A stretch of DNA of 64,000 nucleotides from NCBI RefSeq assembly GCF_963676485.1, contig NZ_OY781114.1, positions 2,513,001-2,577,000 on the forward strand. Reading direction: 5' to 3'. The notes under the pieces are model-generated. The model had not been told where the DNA came from. It worked only from the letters and a program-made list of their open reading frames with translations, and did no database searches. The stretch comes from an uncultured Cohaesibacter sp. (lineage in GTDB: Bacteria > Pseudomonadota > Alphaproteobacteria > Rhizobiales > Cohaesibacteraceae). Positions 27,091 through 36,708 of this stretch are shown piece after piece. The stretch's first letter is position 1. Every line of letters begins with the position of its first letter. A program made the position numbers and the translations under genes.

Positions 27091-28773
27091 ATGAAACTGA
27101 TCCCGCAATCCATGTCAGGAAAACTTTACAGTCTGGTTGCTTTTTTTGGCATCTGTTTTTTGGCAACACTTGCCTATCAGATGGTGAATTTGCGCTCTAA
27201 TCTGGTTGAATTCAAAAATCAAGAAGCCCGGTCTGTGGTCAATGCAGCAATTACTGTGACAGATTCTTTCGCCGAACGGGTGAAGCGTGGTGAGTTGACA
27301 CTGCAGCAGGGTCAGGAAGCGGCCAAAAAAGCCATTCGGGCGCTCAGATACAATGACGGGAACTATGTCTTCGTCTACGCACCGGACGGCACTCGAATTG
27401 TTCACCCCACCAAGCCGAAAACCGAAGGCACCAATCGCATAAACGCCACAGACGCCAAGGGCAAACATCACGTCAAAGAGTTTATCGATACAGCTCAATC
27501 GCAGGGCGGCGGGTTTGTGGAATATTACTTCGAGGCGCCTGAAGGCGGGTATTATCCCAAGACGAGCTACATCGGACATGAGCCTGAATGGGGCTGGGTA
27601 TTCGGTTCGGGTGTTCTTCTCGACGACGTGAATGCTCTTTACCGCAAACAACTTATGAAAAGCACAAGCTTGACGCTCGCGCTGTTGCTTGCCGCAATCA
27701 TATTGAGTTTCCTGCTTGCAAAATCGATCGCCTTGCCGATCAAGCGCCTCAGCGTTCAGATGTACAAGATTGCCGACAATGATTTGGCCGACGACGTAGA
27801 AGGAACAGGCCGAACCGACGAGATTGGTGACATGAGCCGTGCGGTGGCTGTTTTTCGCGATAACGCCTTGGCTCGCCACCAGCTGGAGCAACAATCTGAG
27901 CAGGATCAGATCCGCGAACGGGAGCGCCAGCAGCGCATACAAGAGCTGATCACCAGCTTTCAGAGCGATGTAAAACAGGCACTTCAGATCGTTGACGAGA
28001 ACACGTCTCAACTGAATGAAGCTGCTCACAGCCTCAAGGACATTGCCGGGAGTACGCAAGAGCAATCAACATCTGCCTCAGCAGCATCCGAACAAGCGAC
28101 TGCAAACGTCCAGACCGTTGCATCCGCAGCAGAAGAGCTGAGCGCTTCCATTGGCGAGATCAATCGTCAAGTCAACCAAAGCAGTAGCATTGTTGCAAAG
28201 GCCAGCGATAGCGCCCGTCTTTCCAATGACAAGGTCAACAGCCTGGATGAAGCTGCGCAAAAGATTGGTGAAGTCGTCATCCTTATCCAGGCCATTGCCG
28301 AGCAGACCAACCTTCTGGCTCTGAACGCAACCATTGAGGCTGCCCGCGCTGGAGAAGCAGGCAAGGGCTTTGCGGTTGTTGCTGCCGAGGTGAAGGAACT
28401 GGCGACACAAACGTCCAAGGCCACGGAAGAAATTTCTTCGCAGATTTCCGCTATCCAGAATTCGACACGCGAAACCGTCGATGTGATCGAGGATATCACC
28501 AACATCATGGAAGAGGTTCACGGGTATACTTCCGCGATCGCAACAGCTGTCGATGAACAAGGTGCCGCGACCGGCGAAATATCAGCGAACGTTCAGGAAG
28601 CCGCTCAGGGAACGCGTATAGCAACCGAGAATATGCATGGCGTTGCCAATGGTGCAACACAGACTGCCCAGACTGCGGACGGCGTGCTTGACAGCGCTGA
28701 ACATGCCTCACAAAGTGCCAGTGAACTGCGTCAGCAAATCGAGACATTCCTCAAAAATGTTGCTGCCGCCTAA
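27091..28773 (+). CDS. Methyl-accepting chemotaxis protein with single-Cache (Cache_2) sensor
   Basis: Inner-membrane chemoreceptor, 560 residues from the ATG at 27091; a GTG nine codons upstream is in frame but less likely. TM1 is at about 9-29. The Cache_2-type periplasmic domain is about 35-190, with [16 protein letters not shown] and [17 protein letters not shown]2 is about 196-216, then HAMP (about 217-270) and the signalling domain with the [17 protein letters not shown] tip. The signalling half is very close to the receptor at the left edge of the window but the sensor differs. Cache_2 sensors often bind small organic acids; the ligand here is unknown. It is a single gene with its own terminator, sitting inside the accessory zone. 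Confidence 0.94.
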   Translation: MKLIPQSMSGKLYSLVAFFGICFLATLAYQMVNLRSNLVEFKNQEARSVVNAAITVTDSFAERVKRGELTLQQGQEAAKKAIRALRYNDGNYVFVYAPDGTRIVHPTKPKTEGTNRINATDAKGKHHVKEFIDTAQSQGGGFVEYYFEAPEGGYYPKTSYIGHEPEWGWVFGSGVLLDDVNALYRKQLMKSTSLTLALLLAAIILSFLLAKSIALPIKRLSVQMYKIADNDLADDVEGTGRTDEIGDMSRAVAVFRDNALARHQLEQQSEQDQIRERERQQRIQELITSFQSDVKQALQIVDENTSQLNEAAHSLKDIAGSTQEQSTSASAASEQATANVQTVASAAEELSASIGEINRQVNQSSSIVAKASDSARLSNDKVNSLDEAAQKIGEVVILIQAIAEQTNLLALNATIEAARAGEAGKGFAVVAAEVKELATQTSKATEEISSQISAIQNSTRETVDVIEDITNIMEEVHGYTSAIATAVDEQGAATGEISANVQEAAQGTRIATENMHGVANGATQTAQTADGVLDSAEHASQSASELRQQIETFLKNVAAA

Positions 28774-28801
28774 CATCGGACCTGCTTATATCAAGAAACA
28801 A

Positions 28802-28833
28802 GAAAGCCGGCGCTTCAAGCCGGCTTTTTCATT
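28802..28833 (+). terminator. Terminator of the chemoreceptor gene
   Basis: Perfect stem AAAGCCGGC-GCTTCAA-GCCGGCTTT followed by TTC. Confidence 0.85.
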
Positions 28834-29141
28834 AAAGGGTTCCGTCTTACCCCCTTCCCAAGTTCAATCCATTTACGCACAGAGGCGTCGTTACGGCCCA
28901 AAATGCGAAGCTCTCAAAATAGTTGTGTTGAAGCCAATGTACCCTTTGTCCGCTGAGCCGCCTTCAATTGTCAAAAATTGCTTCGCTTAGGAATGGGGAA
29001 GCAGGCTTTTGGTGTGTAGCGCCCGGCGAGAGCCCGGTAATGGGATGTACCGGCTGCTTCCCTTGAGCTTAGCAGGTTATTGTTTGACTGTTTCTCCTGC
29101 AGATTAGGAGAAGTGGCCTGACGAAGAAAGCAATTGATGCA
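28834..29141. other. Leader of an IS110-type remnant
   Basis: No gene. The part near 29000-29130 resembles the structured non-coding region ahead of IS110-family transposases (several short stems, GGAGAAGTGGCCTGACGAAG). I cannot define the element ends. Confidence 0.35.
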
Positions 29142-29630
29142 TTGATGTCGATTAGCATCGATATCGGCAGAGACACGTTCCATCTGGTTGGCTTTGATTA
29201 TGATGGCCAACTTGTTCTGCGCAAGAAGATCAAACGACTTTCCTTGCTGCAGACCTTTGAGGCTCTTCTAAGATGTGTTGTCGGTATGGAAGCATGCCTG
29301 AGCGCCCACTTTGTCAGTCGATCCTTACGCAAGTTGGGATTTGAGCCCCGGATCATCCCTGCCATTTCTGAGAAGCCCTTCATCAAGAGGCAGAAGAATG
29401 ACTACTATGATGCTGAGGCTATTGCGGAGGCAGCAAAGGTCATCCTGATGAGGACCAATCGATGGCCAGACTTCAGCTTTGGGGAATGGCTAACACGAGC
29501 ATCAGAACGGATGCATCGCAGCAAGTTGGCAGTGGCTTTGGCCAATAAGCTGGCCCGGATGGCCTGGAGTATCCTCAAGCACAAAACGGCGTTTGATGCG
29601 CCAAGAAATGCGGTCGTAGTTGGTATTTGA
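29142..29630 (+). pseudogene. IS110-family transposase with internal deletion
   Basis: The N-terminal DEDD domain is recognisable: SIDIGRDTFHLVGFD, VGMEACLSAHF, ISEKPFIKRQKNDYYDAEAIAEAA. The chain then jumps to a normal IS110 C-terminus (EWLTRASERMHR..VALANKLARMAWSILKH) in the same frame. At 162 residues against the usual ~340, the middle including the serine-bearing Transposase_20 domain is gone, so it cannot transpose by itself. The junction lies near 29437-29470. Confidence 0.85.
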
Positions 29631-30330
29631 AGATAACGCCCACGACCTCAAAGAAGTTCGCGATAGACAGACTGCATGGAACGGAAAAATACGCCCCCAG
29701 AATCTGACGGCCCTTTCGGTCAACATGGACCTTACCGCTAATGAGATCACGGTGCGAGCGTAACCTCAACATGGCCACGACCCGCGTGTCGATCAATAGG
29801 CCGGATACATATGAGCGACTTCCTGCGACATGCAAAGAAATCTCTTGCGAACAGCAGCCGGTACATACATTGCGCCGCGATTACCAGTCATGCTCCGGAT
29901 GAGCATCTTCGTTTGGCAATGCAACGCGTCAGGCTGGTTCGAGCCCATTTTGACCGATATCGCGCGCTACACCAAGGTCCGCTTTCATGGCTCGGCAAAA
30001 CAAATACAATGTACAGAGGCATAGGCACCTTGGAGCAGGCGAAATCATTTCGCCTGCAGCGGGGGGTTGCAGCGGTAGGTGATCCTGCGCTACAAATCAA
30101 TTGAACCGATATACTACACCTCGCAGCGCAATACTATTCAAGAGCAAATGTCTGGCACAGAAGAAAACTCACGGCATCCAACTGAAGTTGCTCACACGAA
30201 ACCACTTATGACAACGAGATTGGGGCGCTTTGTTGATCGGCTTGTTCCGTCTCAGCGCCTATGGGACAGATTTGGGTGATTTGACAAAGGAGGATTTTGG
30301 CTCATCGTAGCTCTATCAAAGGAAGCGAAG
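29631..30330. other. Gene remnant zone after the IS110 fragment
   Basis: About 700 bases with no gene I can support. Short open stretches on both strands give no family signature. It contains a perfect 10-bp hairpin at 30035-30057. It is probably scrambled mobile-element DNA. Confidence 0.4.
30035..30057. repeat. Perfect 10-bp inverted repeat
   Basis: GCAGGCGAAA-TCA-TTTCGCCTGC. No T run follows, so a terminator is unlikely; role unknown. Confidence 0.5.
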
Positions 30331-30829
30331 ATGAGACAGAGAGCATCGGACAGGCAACCGTACGCTTGTATTAATGCTGATCCTCTCGTGAGAGAGTTCT
30401 TGGGAGACACGCTAACACGATTGCAAAGTGATGCTCAGATCCGTGATTTTGACGCTCACGAACGTCAGCACGGCTTCACATTCTGGGCGATAGAGCTTCC
30501 CAATTTCAAACCATGCATTGGCTTCGTTGGCTTGCAAAGAACAGACTACCATTCTCATTTTACTCCAGCGATAGAAATTGGATGGCGACTTGATCAGTCC
30601 TTTTGGGGGGCACGGATATGCCACTGAAGCGGCATCTGCTTGCTTTCCCCACTTGAATGAGTCACTAAAAATGAGTGCGGCACTAAATTCGGGGAAATGT
30701 TGCTTGTGGCGGAGACAATTTTTTACTTGGGATGGGTGGGGCTTTTCAGCGCTGGAGCTTCAAACTCGCAGGGCATTCAAGGCTTGGGGTTCGGAGAGAT
30801 GCAATTACAAATTTGGGTTATCCATATAG
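30331..30829 (+). pseudogene. Frameshifted GNAT acetyltransferase
   Basis: The first frame (30331 to about 30612) reads as a RimJ-type GNAT N-terminal half: PYACINADPLVREFLG, then FTFWAIELPNFKPCIGFVGLQ and PAIEIGWRLDQSFWG. At the G6 run (30604-30609) the frame breaks. Dropping one G continues as WGHGYATEAASACF, the acetyl-CoA loop. Beyond that the sequence no longer follows the family, so there are probably more lesions. It is a broken gene in the accessory zone. Confidence 0.75.
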
Positions 30830-30852
30830 TAATATAAAGTACTGATATCATT

Positions 30853-31197
30853 ATGAAGAAGATATTTTTAGGAATAATTATTGTTATTTGGGCGTCTCTT
30901 GCATCCGGAATAGCAATAGATACAGCAACGGAACTGTTTGGGAGAATTGATCTAGGTGTAAGTTATGGAATTTCAGTTGTATACTTATGGTCAATTGTGT
31001 CGATTATGTTGGCTATATTGATTTCTTTATCTTATTTTTTGGGGAGAAACCGTTCTATGATATTAGGAGTTGCAGCAACCGTACTTGTAACTTTTCTTCT
31101 ATTCCCCAATCCTATTTTTATCAGCAGATTATTTGTCACTGCTGCATTGTCTTTTATTGTAGTATTTTCTTTGTACATTCAATCACTAAGTAAGTGA
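30853..31197 (+). CDS. Small AT-rich multi-pass membrane protein, unknown
   Basis: Not recognised. 114 residues, almost entirely hydrophobic, with about four TM helices (4-24, 38-62, 66-85, 88-110), separated by very short loops (GRNRS, NPIF). The DNA is much richer in A+T than the rest of the window, a sign of recent acquisition. There is no partner gene beside it and no strong ribosome site before the ATG. Confidence 0.5.
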   Translation: MKKIFLGIIIVIWASLASGIAIDTATELFGRIDLGVSYGISVVYLWSIVSIMLAILISLSYFLGRNRSMILGVAATVLVTFLLFPNPIFISRLFVTAALSFIVVFSLYIQSLSK

Positions 31198-31335
31198 TTT
31201 TCGAAATGAAAATTCTCCGTAAACAGACTATCACGTATTACGGTGACTATAGATTCATAAAGACATTCCAAAAGTTGCCGTTGGAATGGAAAGAGCAGAT
31301 GTCTCAAATGTCCGCTTAGCCAGCATGCTTAGCCC

Positions 31336-32985
31336 TCAGTCGAGCGCTGAGGCTTCCGCTCGCCGTCTTGCAATGGTTTTGTGCAAATCCGGGGCGGCGT
31401 TGATGAGGGCTTGGGTATAGGGCTCTTGGGGGGCGCTGAAAATGGCTTCAGTGCGGCCGCGCTCGATGATCTTGCCGCGATACATGACCATGACTTCATC
31501 TGTGACGGAGCGCACAACGGAGAGGTCATGGCTGATGAACAGATAGGCGAGGTCGAGCCGGTCGCGCAGGTCTGTGAAGAGATCCAGAATCTGGGCGCGG
31601 ATGGAGACGTCAAGCGCCGAGACGGGCTCATCGGCGATGATGATGCGTGGGCGGGTGATGAGTGCGCGGGCGATGGCGATGCGCTGGCGCTCGCCTCCGG
31701 AGAATTCATGCGGGAATTTTTCGGCATCTTCCGGCGCCAGACCAACCTGCTTGAGGCTGGTGGCGATGCGCTCGTCGCGCTCGTCGCGGTCCACTTCCTT
31801 TTGAAACAGATAGAGCGGTTCGGCTATGGAGCGCCCCACCTTGTGGCGCGGATTGAAAGAGCCGTTCGGATCCTGAAAGACAATCTGGATATCCCGGCGC
31901 ACCTGCCTCAGATCGGTCTTGTTGGCCGAATAGGGGTCGTGCTGGCCAACGCGAATGCCGCCCTTCTGCGGCGCTTCCAGCCCGAGCAGGGTGCGGGCGA
32001 GGGTGGATTTACCACAGCCGGATTCGCCCACAAGGCCTATGCTCTGGCCCTTGTGGATCATGAGGTCCACGCCATCCACGGCCCGCATGCTGCGCCGCTC
32101 CAGATAGGGGAACTGCCTCGGTAACGGGTAGGTCCGCAAGACTGAGTTGGCGGCAAGCACGGGCGTCGTTTGTTTGAGGTTAGGATCGTCGCTGAAAATG
32201 GGCGGCTTTTGCCGCTCGGGCTGATGGGTCGAGGCTTCGAACAGGCGCTTGCTATAGGGATGGCTGAGGGCGTCGAACAATCCGGGCAGTGGGCCCTGTT
32301 CAACGATGGTGCCCTTTTTCATGATGGCGATAGAGTTGGCCATTTCGGCAACCACCGCCAGATCATGAGAGATGAGCATCAGCGCGGATTGGTCTTCGGC
32401 CATAAGGGCCTTGAGCAGTTGCAAAATCTCGGCCTGGGAGGTGACGTCGAGTGCGGTCGTCGGTTCATCGGCAATGATGAGGTCCGGTTTCATGGCTATG
32501 GCCATGGCGATGACGACGCGCTGACGCTGGCCGCCTGAAAGCTGGTGGGGGAAGCGATCAGGCGCTACATGGTCGGGGTCGAGGCCGACGCGTTGTAGCT
32601 GGCTTCTGGCTTGCTCTTGTGCCTCATGGCGCGTGACAGAGCTATGCTGGAGGATGCATTCTTCCACCTGCGCACCGATGGCCTTGAGCGGGTTGAGCGC
32701 GGTCATGGGCTCCTGAAAGATCATCCCCATCCGGTTGCCTCGCCAATTGCATAGTTGCCGCTCAGGCAGATGGGCCAGATTGGTCTCGGCCAGGTGGATG
32801 GCGCCGGAAAGATGGCTCTGGCGCGGCAGAAGCTGCATGATGGAAAGGGCTGTCAGGCTTTTGCCCGAGCCGGATTCACCAACGAGCCCAAGACATTGGC
32901 CCCGCTCCAGCGAGAAGGAAATATCCCGCAATATGGGTTTGTCGCCAATTGTGAGGCCGACATTTTCCAGCGTTAGCAGGCTCAT
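31336..32985 (-). CDS. Peptide-type ABC transporter, fused dual ATPase (DppD-DppF / YejF type)
   Basis: Energy-coupling ATPase of an oligopeptide/dipeptide-type importer; two ABC domains in one 549-residue chain. Each half has a Walker A (GESGSGKS near residue 37; GESGCGKS near 320), signature (LSGGQRQR; FSGGERQR) and Walker B (LIIADEP twice). Residues after each domain contain the oligopeptide-transporter tail (HPYSKRLFEAS; EPYTQALINAA). The start at 32985 overlaps the permease stop (ATGA), so it is the last gene of the operon read from the binding protein. The substrate is unknown. Confidence 0.93.
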   Translation of the reverse strand: MSLLTLENVGLTIGDKPILRDISFSLERGQCLGLVGESGSGKSLTALSIMQLLPRQSHLSGAIHLAETNLAHLPERQLCNWRGNRMGMIFQEPMTALNPLKAIGAQVEECILQHSSVTRHEAQEQARSQLQRVGLDPDHVAPDRFPHQLSGGQRQRVVIAMAIAMKPDLIIADEPTTALDVTSQAEILQLLKALMAEDQSALMLISHDLAVVAEMANSIAIMKKGTIVEQGPLPGLFDALSHPYSKRLFEASTHQPERQKPPIFSDDPNLKQTTPVLAANSVLRTYPLPRQFPYLERRSMRAVDGVDLMIHKGQSIGLVGESGCGKSTLARTLLGLEAPQKGGIRVGQHDPYSANKTDLRQVRRDIQIVFQDPNGSFNPRHKVGRSIAEPLYLFQKEVDRDERDERIATSLKQVGLAPEDAEKFPHEFSGGERQRIAIARALITRPRIIIADEPVSALDVSIRAQILDLFTDLRDRLDLAYLFISHDLSVVRSVTDEVMVMYRGKIIERGRTEAIFSAPQEPYTQALINAAPDLHKTIARRRAEASALD

Positions 32986-33881
32986 GATGCTTTGCTCCCG
33001 CCAATATCGAGGCTTGAACGGATTTTCGGGTCGAGCATATCGCGTAGGCCATCGCCCAGCAGATTGAGCCCCAGAACTGTGAGGATGATTGCGACGCCGG
33101 GGATGATCGCCAGTTGCGGTGCCATCATCAGCCATGTCTGCGCTTCCGAGAGCATCTGCCCCCAGCTGGGCATGGGGGGCTGGGTGCCAAGTCCCACATA
33201 GGAGAGGCCCGCTTCAGCCAGAATGCCCAGTGAAAACTGGATTGTTCCCTGTACGATCAGCAGGTTGGCAATGTTGGGCAGGATATGTTCGATGGTGATG
33301 CGCACCGAGCTCTTGCCGGAGAGGCGGGCGGCGAGAATGAATTCTCGAGTCCAGAGACTCAATGCAGCGCCGCGGGCAAGGCGGGCAAAGACCGGAATAT
33401 TGAAAATACCGATGGCGACGATGGCGTTGATTGCTCCGGGGCCAGCAAGCGCAGTGATCATGATGGCCGAGATGATGGCCGGGAAAGCGAAAATGAAGTC
33501 GCCCGTGCGCATGATGGCTTCATCTAGCCAGCCTCCCTTTGCTGCAGCCCAACAGCCCAGAGGCACGCCGAGGCCAGCCCCGATGCCCACGGCAACCAGC
33601 GCCACGGCGATGGAGTTGCGTGCGCCCAGCATGATCATGGAAAAGAGGTCATGGCCATAATGATCCGTTCCAAGCCAATAGGTGGCGCTGATGGGCTTGA
33701 GGCGCTCGGCGATATTGACCGAGAGCGCATCGTGGGGTGTCCAGACAAAGGAGACAAGCGCAAGGGCCACAAAAAACAGGGTGATCACGCTGCCGATGAC
33801 AAAGGATGGCGAATGCATGCCTTTGCCAAGAAAACTGCGATATTTGTGGGCGTCCGTCGAAAAAAGATGCGGCTTGGTCAT
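32982..33881 (-). CDS. ABC transporter permease, DppC/OppC type
   Basis: Inner-membrane permease, 299 residues, with an N-terminal cytoplasmic segment and six TM helices. The hallmark LGTDHYGHDLFSMIMLGARNS precedes the transport domain, and the ATPase-coupling loop reads REFILAARLSGKSSVRITIEHILPN. It overlaps both neighbours by four bases, so the two permeases and the ATPase are translationally coupled. Confidence 0.94.
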   Translation of the reverse strand: MTKPHLFSTDAHKYRSFLGKGMHSPSFVIGSVITLFFVALALVSFVWTPHDALSVNIAERLKPISATYWLGTDHYGHDLFSMIMLGARNSIAVALVAVGIGAGLGVPLGCWAAAKGGWLDEAIMRTGDFIFAFPAIISAIMITALAGPGAINAIVAIGIFNIPVFARLARGAALSLWTREFILAARLSGKSSVRITIEHILPNIANLLIVQGTIQFSLGILAEAGLSYVGLGTQPPMPSWGQMLSEAQTWLMMAPQLAIIPGVAIILTVLGLNLLGDGLRDMLDPKIRSSLDIGGSKAS

Positions 33882-34834
33882 TGGCCACCCTGCCTGCGAT
33901 GAAGGCGCGGATCGATCAGTCCATAGGTGATGTCCACGAGGAAATTGACGAGTATGACGGTTGCCACCAACAACATGATCACGGCCTTTACCGTGATAAG
34001 GTCGCGCTGGTTGATCGCCTGGAACACAAGCCTTCCAAGGCCGGGCAGGGAGAAGACATTCTCGATGATGACCGTGCCAGCCAGAAGGAAGGAAAATTGC
34101 AGCCCCATGATGGTGATGACCGGAATGAGTGCGTTGCGCAGGCCATGGCGTGCCAGCGTTTGCCTCAAGTTGAGACCCTTGGCGCGCGCGGTACGCATAT
34201 AATCTTCATGCAGAACCTCCAGCATGGAAGAGCGCATGATCCGCACAAGGATGGAAGCCTGCGGTAGGGCGAGAGCGATGGCTGGTAGCAGCAGCGCTTT
34301 GAGCGCGGGCCAAATTCCGGCGTCCCAACCGGGAAAGCCCCCCGAGGGCAACCAGCGCAAGGTGACGGCAAAGACCAGCACCAGCAGCATGGCGAACCAG
34401 AAATTGGGGATCGCTATGCCGATTTGCGTTGCACCAATGAGGCTTACATCCGGCCAGCGCCCATGATTGCTGGCCGCCAGAATACCTAAGGGCACGGCGA
34501 TAGCGGTAGAAAGCACAAGCGCCATCAGAGCCAGCGGCAGGGAAATGGTCAGCCGTTGGGTGATCAACTCTGTCACCGGCACAGAATAGGTATAGCTGAC
34601 CCCGAAATCACCTTGCAGCATGCCCGAGATCCAAAGCCAATAGCGACTGACAAGGGGCAGATTGAGCCCCAGTTGCTCGCGCAGGGCGGCCAGCGTGTCT
34701 TCCTGCGCATTGATGCCCAGAATCAACTGGGCCGGATCACCCGGCAATATCTCCATCACTGCAAAGATGAAAAGAGAGGCCGCAACGAGGGTCACACAAA
34801 GAGAAGCAAGGCGGCGCAGGGAATAGATAATCAT
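33878..34834 (-). CDS. ABC transporter permease, DppB/OppB type
   Basis: Inner-membrane permease, 318 residues, six TM helices. An N-terminal helix (LRRLASLCVTLVAASLFIFAV) leads to PGDPAQLILG, the coupling loop HEDYMRTARAKGLNLRQTL and the C-terminal VDITYGLIDPR typical of DppB. It overlaps the DppC-type gene by four bases. A stem-loop separates it from the upstream binding-protein gene. Confidence 0.94.
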   Translation of the reverse strand: MIIYSLRRLASLCVTLVAASLFIFAVMEILPGDPAQLILGINAQEDTLAALREQLGLNLPLVSRYWLWISGMLQGDFGVSYTYSVPVTELITQRLTISLPLALMALVLSTAIAVPLGILAASNHGRWPDVSLIGATQIGIAIPNFWFAMLLVLVFAVTLRWLPSGGFPGWDAGIWPALKALLLPAIALALPQASILVRIMRSSMLEVLHEDYMRTARAKGLNLRQTLARHGLRNALIPVITIMGLQFSFLLAGTVIIENVFSLPGLGRLVFQAINQRDLITVKAVIMLLVATVILVNFLVDITYGLIDPRLHRRQGGQ

Positions 34835-34875
34835 GACAATGGGCTGTTATCTGCCGGGCATGGTGATGTGAAAAA

Positions 34876-34904
34876 GGGTATGGCAGATGGTTGCTGCCAT
34901 ACCC
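34876..34904 (-). terminator. Intercistronic stem-loop after the ABC binding-protein gene
   Basis: Perfect 11-bp stem GGGTATGGCAG / CTGCCATACCC with a 7-base loop, 28 bases past the binding-protein stop and ahead of the permease gene. It is probably a partial terminator or 3'-end stabiliser that raises binding-protein output. Confidence 0.65.
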
Positions 34905-34931
34905 GCAGGTCTTTTAAACCGTATTCGCTGA

Positions 34932-36431
34932 TTAGTCCATCCATTCTACGGCTGTCAGATCGTTGGCCTGTATGGGCGCATTGGCCCACAGTCCCTTGAT
35001 CTTGGCATTCCAGACGCCGGTTTTGGCAAGCTGGAAGAGGAAGCCGTTGACGGCATCGTCATTGAGCTTCTTCTGGGCCTGATGCAGCAATTCCGTGCGT
35101 TCTGCTTCATCTGTTGTGGCGTTGAGCTTGGCGATGATCGCTTTGAATTCTTCGCTCTTGTAATTGAAATAATAATCGTCTCGGGCATAGATGCCGATAT
35201 CCATCGGCTCGGTGTGCGAGATGATGGTCAGGTCATAATTCTTGCCCTTGAAGACCTTGCTTAGCCACTGGGCCCACTCGACATTGATCAGTTCCAGCTC
35301 GATGCCGACTTTCTTGAGATCAGAGGCGATGATCAGGCCGGAGCGACGGGCATAGTCGGTCGGCGGCAGGAACAGGCGTGCCTTGAAGCTATTTTCAAGA
35401 CCGGCTTCCTTCAAAAGGGCCTTGGCCTTCTCCGGATTGTAGTCATAGACATGGGACAGGTCGAGATAGGCCGGGTTATGCGGCGCGAAATGGGAGCCGA
35501 TGAGTGTGCCATAGCCGAACATGGCGCCATCAATAAGAGACTGGCGATCAATGGCATAGGCCAGCGCCTTGCGCACGCGCACATCGTCAAAAGGTTTGAC
35601 ACCATTGTTGGTGGCCAGAATGGTTTCCCCTTCCGTGGTGCCGATGACGACCTTGAAGCGTGGGTCATTTTCGAATTGCGGCAACATTTCCGGTGCCGGG
35701 AAAATAGGGAAGGCATCCACATCGCCCGCCATCAGAGCCGCCAAGCTGGCAGCCGCATCGGCAACAATCTTGAAAGTGGCCTTTTTCAGTTTGGCTGGCT
35801 GGCCCCAATAGGCATCATTGCGGATCAGGGTTATGGAATCGCCCTTGATCCATTTGTCCAGCTTGAAGGGGCCCGTTCCGACCGGGTTGGTCTTGTTGCT
35901 ATCAGCGCTTTCCGGCGCAACCATAGCAGCGTCCCCCCAGCCCAGATTGAAGAGCATGGCGCCGGTTGGGCGCTTGAGGGTCATTTCGACGGTGTATTTG
36001 TCCTTGGCAACGACGCTTTTGATCGGTTCGAACAGGGCTTTCTGCGCGTTGACCGAATCCGCCCCACGGGCCCGATCAAGGGAGAAGACCACGTCTTCTG
36101 CATCAAAATCGGTGCCGTCGTGGAATTTGACTCCCTCATGGAGTTTGAAATCATAGGTGAGGCCATCGGCGGAAATGGTCCAGCTTTCGGCCAGTGCCGG
36201 TTTCACCGCACCCTGCTCGTCAATGCGTGTCAGGCCTTCGAATATGTTGGCATAGGTGATTTCGTCAATCGCAGCGGCGGCGCCTGCTGTCGGGTCCAGA
36301 TGGGGTGGTTCCAACCGGACACCCAGAACGATGTCGGTCCTTGCTGCCCATGCGGCGGATGGAGCGCCGGATGTGACAAACGTTGCCGCCATAGAAAAGG
36401 CAACAGCCCATTTCCTTGCTGATTTCATCAT
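34932..36431 (-). CDS. ABC transporter substrate-binding protein, family 5 (peptide/nickel type)
   Basis: Periplasmic receptor, 499 residues, with a Sec signal peptide (about 1-29, ending SAAWA). Mature segments are typical of SBP_bac_5: EPPHLDPTAG, ITYANIFEGLTRID, LKPALAESW-like PALAESWTISADGLTYDF and GTGPFKLDKW. It is the first gene of the importer operon. Two adjacent ATGs stand at the start, with GGAG about 10 bases before. The ligand could be peptides or another small solute; no catabolic gene in the operon settles it. Confidence 0.93.
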   Translation of the reverse strand: MMKSARKWAVAFSMAATFVTSGAPSAAWAARTDIVLGVRLEPPHLDPTAGAAAAIDEITYANIFEGLTRIDEQGAVKPALAESWTISADGLTYDFKLHEGVKFHDGTDFDAEDVVFSLDRARGADSVNAQKALFEPIKSVVAKDKYTVEMTLKRPTGAMLFNLGWGDAAMVAPESADSNKTNPVGTGPFKLDKWIKGDSITLIRNDAYWGQPAKLKKATFKIVADAAASLAALMAGDVDAFPIFPAPEMLPQFENDPRFKVVIGTTEGETILATNNGVKPFDDVRVRKALAYAIDRQSLIDGAMFGYGTLIGSHFAPHNPAYLDLSHVYDYNPEKAKALLKEAGLENSFKARLFLPPTDYARRSGLIIASDLKKVGIELELINVEWAQWLSKVFKGKNYDLTIISHTEPMDIGIYARDDYYFNYKSEEFKAIIAKLNATTDEAERTELLHQAQKKLNDDAVNGFLFQLAKTGVWNAKIKGLWANAPIQANDLTAVEWMD

Positions 36432-36640
36432 TTTCGATAATCTCCGACCGTCTTTTGTGCCGCTGGTTCATTCAAGGAACGTGCTGGCTGATTGCAGAGC
36501 GCAGCGTGTCATTTTGACAGCATGCTGGTCGCTCCCCCCTTGTTGCGGCGTGTTATTGCACAGTGTGCGGCTCGGGGCAGCCATGACTTCCGTCGAAGTC
36601 AAGGTTTCAATCTTTGTTTTGTTTTGCACGATTGTTAGCA

Positions 36641-36671
36641 CAAAAAAGGGCGCCTTGAGGCACCCTTTTTC
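36641..36671 (-). terminator. Terminator of the ThDP-enzyme gene
   Basis: Arms GGGTGCC / GGCGCCC with one mismatch around a TCAA loop, A5 before and T6 after in the minus-strand reading. It lies between the end of the ThDP enzyme and the start of the ABC operon. Confidence 0.8.
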
Positions 36672-36708
36672 TAAAATCATGCATTTTGATAAGAAAAGTC
36701 GCGCAATT

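Noticed and set aside
29631..30330. Open frames of 60-100 codons on both strands
   Set aside because: No family signature, no ribosome sites and mutually overlapping; treated as remnant DNA.
31336..34834. Several plus-strand open frames opposite the ABC transporter genes
   Set aside because: They are shadows of strongly supported minus-strand genes with overlapping starts and stops.
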